This document shows positions 52,669 through 54,214 of a stretch of DNA of 54,214 nt, one piece after another. Made by a program: the position numbers and the translations under genes. The notes beneath the pieces are model-generated. The model saw nothing but the letters and a program-made list of their open reading frames with translations, was not told the origin of the DNA and did no database searches. The stretch comes from Prorocentrum cordatum (taxonomy: Eukaryota > Sar > Dinophyceae > Prorocentrales > Prorocentraceae), in NCBI GenBank assembly GCA_963575745.1, contig CAUYUJ010020159.1:593371-647584 (forward strand). Direction: 5' to 3'. Each line of letters begins with the position of its first letter. Position 1 is the stretch's first letter.

Positions 52669-52846
52669 GTAAGAGTGACCTTTCGCCGGAGTGACCTTAG
52701 GTGCGCGCCCCACGGGGTCCCCCGATCGCCGAACGCGATGCGATAGTAGCGTCTTGTGCGCTTGTGTTTGGCCCGCCAACGGCCCCAAAAAAGCCGCGCA
52801 TCAAAGGTCACTCTTGCCCAGGGTCGCTCTTGCGTGTAGTCGAGAG
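52669..52846 (+). other. 178-bp intron with inverted-repeat ends (introner-like)
   Basis: Begins with GTAAGAGTGACCTTTCG, starting exactly at the donor GT. Near the other end, AAAGGTCACTCTTGC (52803-52817) is its inverse (14 of 15 match). A second, weaker pair, GGAGTGACCTTAGG (left) and CCCAGGGTCGCTCTTGCG (right), lies beside the first. The intron ends TAGTCGAGAG|GTT, and removal joins exons D and E in phase. Introns bounded by terminal inverted repeats that coincide with the splice sites are known as introners in several protists, including dinoflagellates. Confidence 0.65.
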
Positions 52847-53591
52847 GTTGGGCCGCCCGTGTTCTTGTGTGTGGCCGCGCTTGTGGCCGCGATGCGGCGG
52901 CACAGCAGCGCCCATGACATCCAGGGCCTCTGTGTGTCCCACTTGGCCAACTTGGCATCGCCTTTCCCTGAGGCGGGGCGCATCGCCCACGTCGTTGGCG
53001 GCACGCCGATGTTGCTAGCACTGCTGATGCAGGAGGACGCCTCTGTGACTGTGCATCAGAACTGCACGACTGTCCTGTCTGCTGCCATGCATAGAAACTC
53101 CGCCCTCGTCAGGGCCGTCCGCGCTAGCGGCTTCATCCCCAGGCTGGTGGCACTCTCCAAGAGGGCCGACGGCGCACGCAAGTCTGCGTTCTTGGACGCG
53201 ATCATCCGCATCGCAGACGACCAGGATTGCTTGGGGGACCTTCGCCGGGCTGGCGCCATCGGAGTCGTGGTGCCCAAGCTGCACGCTCGCGGCGGCCTGG
53301 AGCCCATCCTGGTGCTCAGCGGGATGGTCGGCGAGGACGCGCAGTGCTGCGCCGAGTTCCGGACGGCAGGCGGCCTGAGCCGCTTGCCGGGCATCCTCCG
53401 CAGCCAGGACGTGGACGTGCGGGAGAGCGGCTCGCAGCTGCTCGTGCAGGTGCTCAACAAGGACAGGGAGAGCTGCTCTGCCTTCTCCGCTCTCGCCGGG
53501 GCGCTGGCCACGCTGGCGGACCGGCTCCACTGCGAGGCCAGCACGCACGTCCAGGGTTGTGCCGCGGACGCTCTCAGCTGCATCCGGAGAG
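52847..53591 (+). CDS. Armadillo gene, exon E: armadillo-repeat domain
   Basis: About 248 codons of helical repeats. Repeat-like units start at LVAAMRRHSSAHDIQGLCVS HLANLA, then MLLALLMQEDASVTVHQN CTTVLSAAM, FIPRLVALSKRADGARKSAF LDAIIRIADD, AIGVVVPKLHARGGLEPILV LSGMVGED, LSRLPGILRSQDVDVRESGS QLLVQVLNKD, and LATLADRLHCEASTHVQGC AADALSCI. This is the ~42-residue armadillo/HEAT pattern: a hydrophobic second helix, Gly/Asn turns, and a conserved Asn-Leu-Ala-like end in the first unit. Armadillo proteins are scaffolds that bind peptides; no partner can be inferred. The exon may end at 53591 with a GC donor (GAGAG|GCAAAAG), followed directly by a foldback element. If unspliced, the frame runs to a TAG at 53825-53827 through that element. 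Confidence 0.75.
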
Positions 53592-53593
53592 GC

Positions 53594-53740
53594 AAAAGCC
53601 GCATGAGCATAAACTTCCGGAGCTCCGCGCGGACTGCTTGGATCGGCTCTGGACCCCCTTCTTGGCGCGCGGAGCGCGCCAGGGGCGCCGCCGGACCTGC
53701 CACCAACGGGGCCCAGCGCCCATCCACCACACCATCGTTA
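53594..53740. mobile_element. Foldback element (CGGAGGTC family), copy 6, at possible GC donor
   Basis: Left arm GAGCATAAACTTCCGGAGCT, then CCGCGCGGACTGCTTGGATC; the loop is GGCGCGCGGAGCGCGCC; the right arm is decayed (GGGGCCCAGCGCCCATCCA). The left end starts within a few bases of the end of the armadillo repeats, where GAGAG|GCAAAAG could serve as a GC-type donor. The element itself may thus have supplied the intron. Confidence 0.75.
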
Positions 53741-53764
53741 GGGAAAGGTGCGAGCCCCTGTGGC

Positions 53765-53865
53765 CGGGACGGGGTGGGCACCGCAGGGCACCATAGGCCT
53801 TGCGACAACCACAGGTGGGCACCATAGGCCTCCCGCCATTGACTTAAAGATGCACCATAGGATCT
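53765..53865. repeat. Short GCACCATAGG repeats
   Basis: GGGCACCATAGGCC occurs twice (about 53789 and 53817) and TGCACCATAGG once (53851), all in 75 bases. No gene. Confidence 0.6.
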
Positions 53866-53924
53866 CCACCCCTCATCACTTCATCGTGACGGTCAGTGAA
53901 GTGTTTCACTTGCTACTTCAGTCT

Positions 53925-54020
53925 CGTCCAAGGAGACCGCGCAGAGCGCCGAAAGAAACGCAAACGGGGGGCCAGCGCCGATCCAAGAAACCCACGAGAA
54001 CCTCCGACTGGGGGATCGCA
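53925..54020. mobile_element. Degraded foldback element (CGGAGGTC family), copy 7
   Basis: The right arm CCAGCGCCGATCCAAGAAAC, then CGAGAACCTCCGA is clear; the left arm (AGGAGACCGCGCAGAGCGCC) is decayed. The window ends about 190 bp later without another recognisable exon. Confidence 0.6.
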
Positions 54021-54214
54021 AGGGTGGGGCGGAGGCCGAGGTGGGGTCAAAGGCACCCCGCTCCAAGCGGCCTCTGGAAGAGGGAAACATCAGCCCCGGG
54101 CTGACCCCATGCAGATCCAGGCACACCGCGCGGAGCGCTTGGCATCGCTCGGACGTGTGCATTTTTTCCCCGGCGACGGCCATCGAGGACCATCCTTGAT
54201 CATTTGGCGAAAAA

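Noticed and set aside
53592-53827. Natural C-terminus of the armadillo protein in the foldback element
   Set aside because: The frame continues by chance through the element; the repeats end at 53590 and a GC-type donor is available, so I prefer splicing, though it is not proven.

Overview
The window looks like nuclear DNA of a dinoflagellate; I cannot assign a genus. The evidence is high GC, very low gene density, and long trinucleotide and dinucleotide arrays. There are several families of small inverted-repeat elements, some sitting in introns. A near-complete relic of the dinoflagellate spliced leader (DinoSL) lies at 39237-39255, upstream of a large intronless coding region. Nothing suggests a bacterial replicon: there are no operons, ribosome-binding sites or dense real ORFs.

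Layout. 0.3-0.6 kb holds a reverse-oriented copy of a roughly 83-bp repeat family that returns at 32.9-33.7 and 35.9-36.5 kb. 2.15-3.34 kb carries unrecognised decayed coding sequence on the minus strand. 3.64-11.05 kb is probably a decayed LTR-type retroelement: 112-bp direct repeats lie at both ends and an integrase relic at 9.4-10.8 kb, with a short inverted-repeat element (8659-9210) nested inside. 11-13.6 kb is microsatellite. 13.59-17.7 kb is two consecutive ~2-kb units, each made of a shared header, an array of ~89-bp repeats and a shared tail. 18.3-20.95 kb is a composite repeat holding the zinc-knuckle end of a LINE-type polymerase. 21.6-23.0 kb is hairpin plus TAGCA-pentamer repeat.

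Two large coding relics follow. The first (24.1-29.07 kb) encodes the C-terminal motifs of an SF1 (UPF1/ZNFX1-like) helicase, then a Cys-rich region and acidic, low-complexity segments. The second (39.37-46.5 kb), downstream of the DinoSL relic, encodes a Pro-rich repeat region, a long unrecognised region, a RING-like finger and further segments. Both change frame several times, often at poly-C tracts, and carry in-frame stops. Each is preceded by the 11-mer GACGCTTCRCG, which also marks the 5' ends of two short repeats here. Between and after them lie small inverted-repeat elements, including a 1.2-kb one (46486-47693) abutting the second relic and a 391-bp one (49161-49551).

The last 4 kb (50.5-53.6 kb) is the best candidate for a living gene: a multi-exon armadillo-repeat protein on the plus strand. 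Most of its introns contain copies of a ~195-bp foldback element. The best-defined intron (52669-52846) starts and nearly ends with inverted repeats, as expected of an introner (a transposable element that makes introns). The overall picture is a genome shaped by cDNA recycling, inverted-repeat elements and intron-forming elements.
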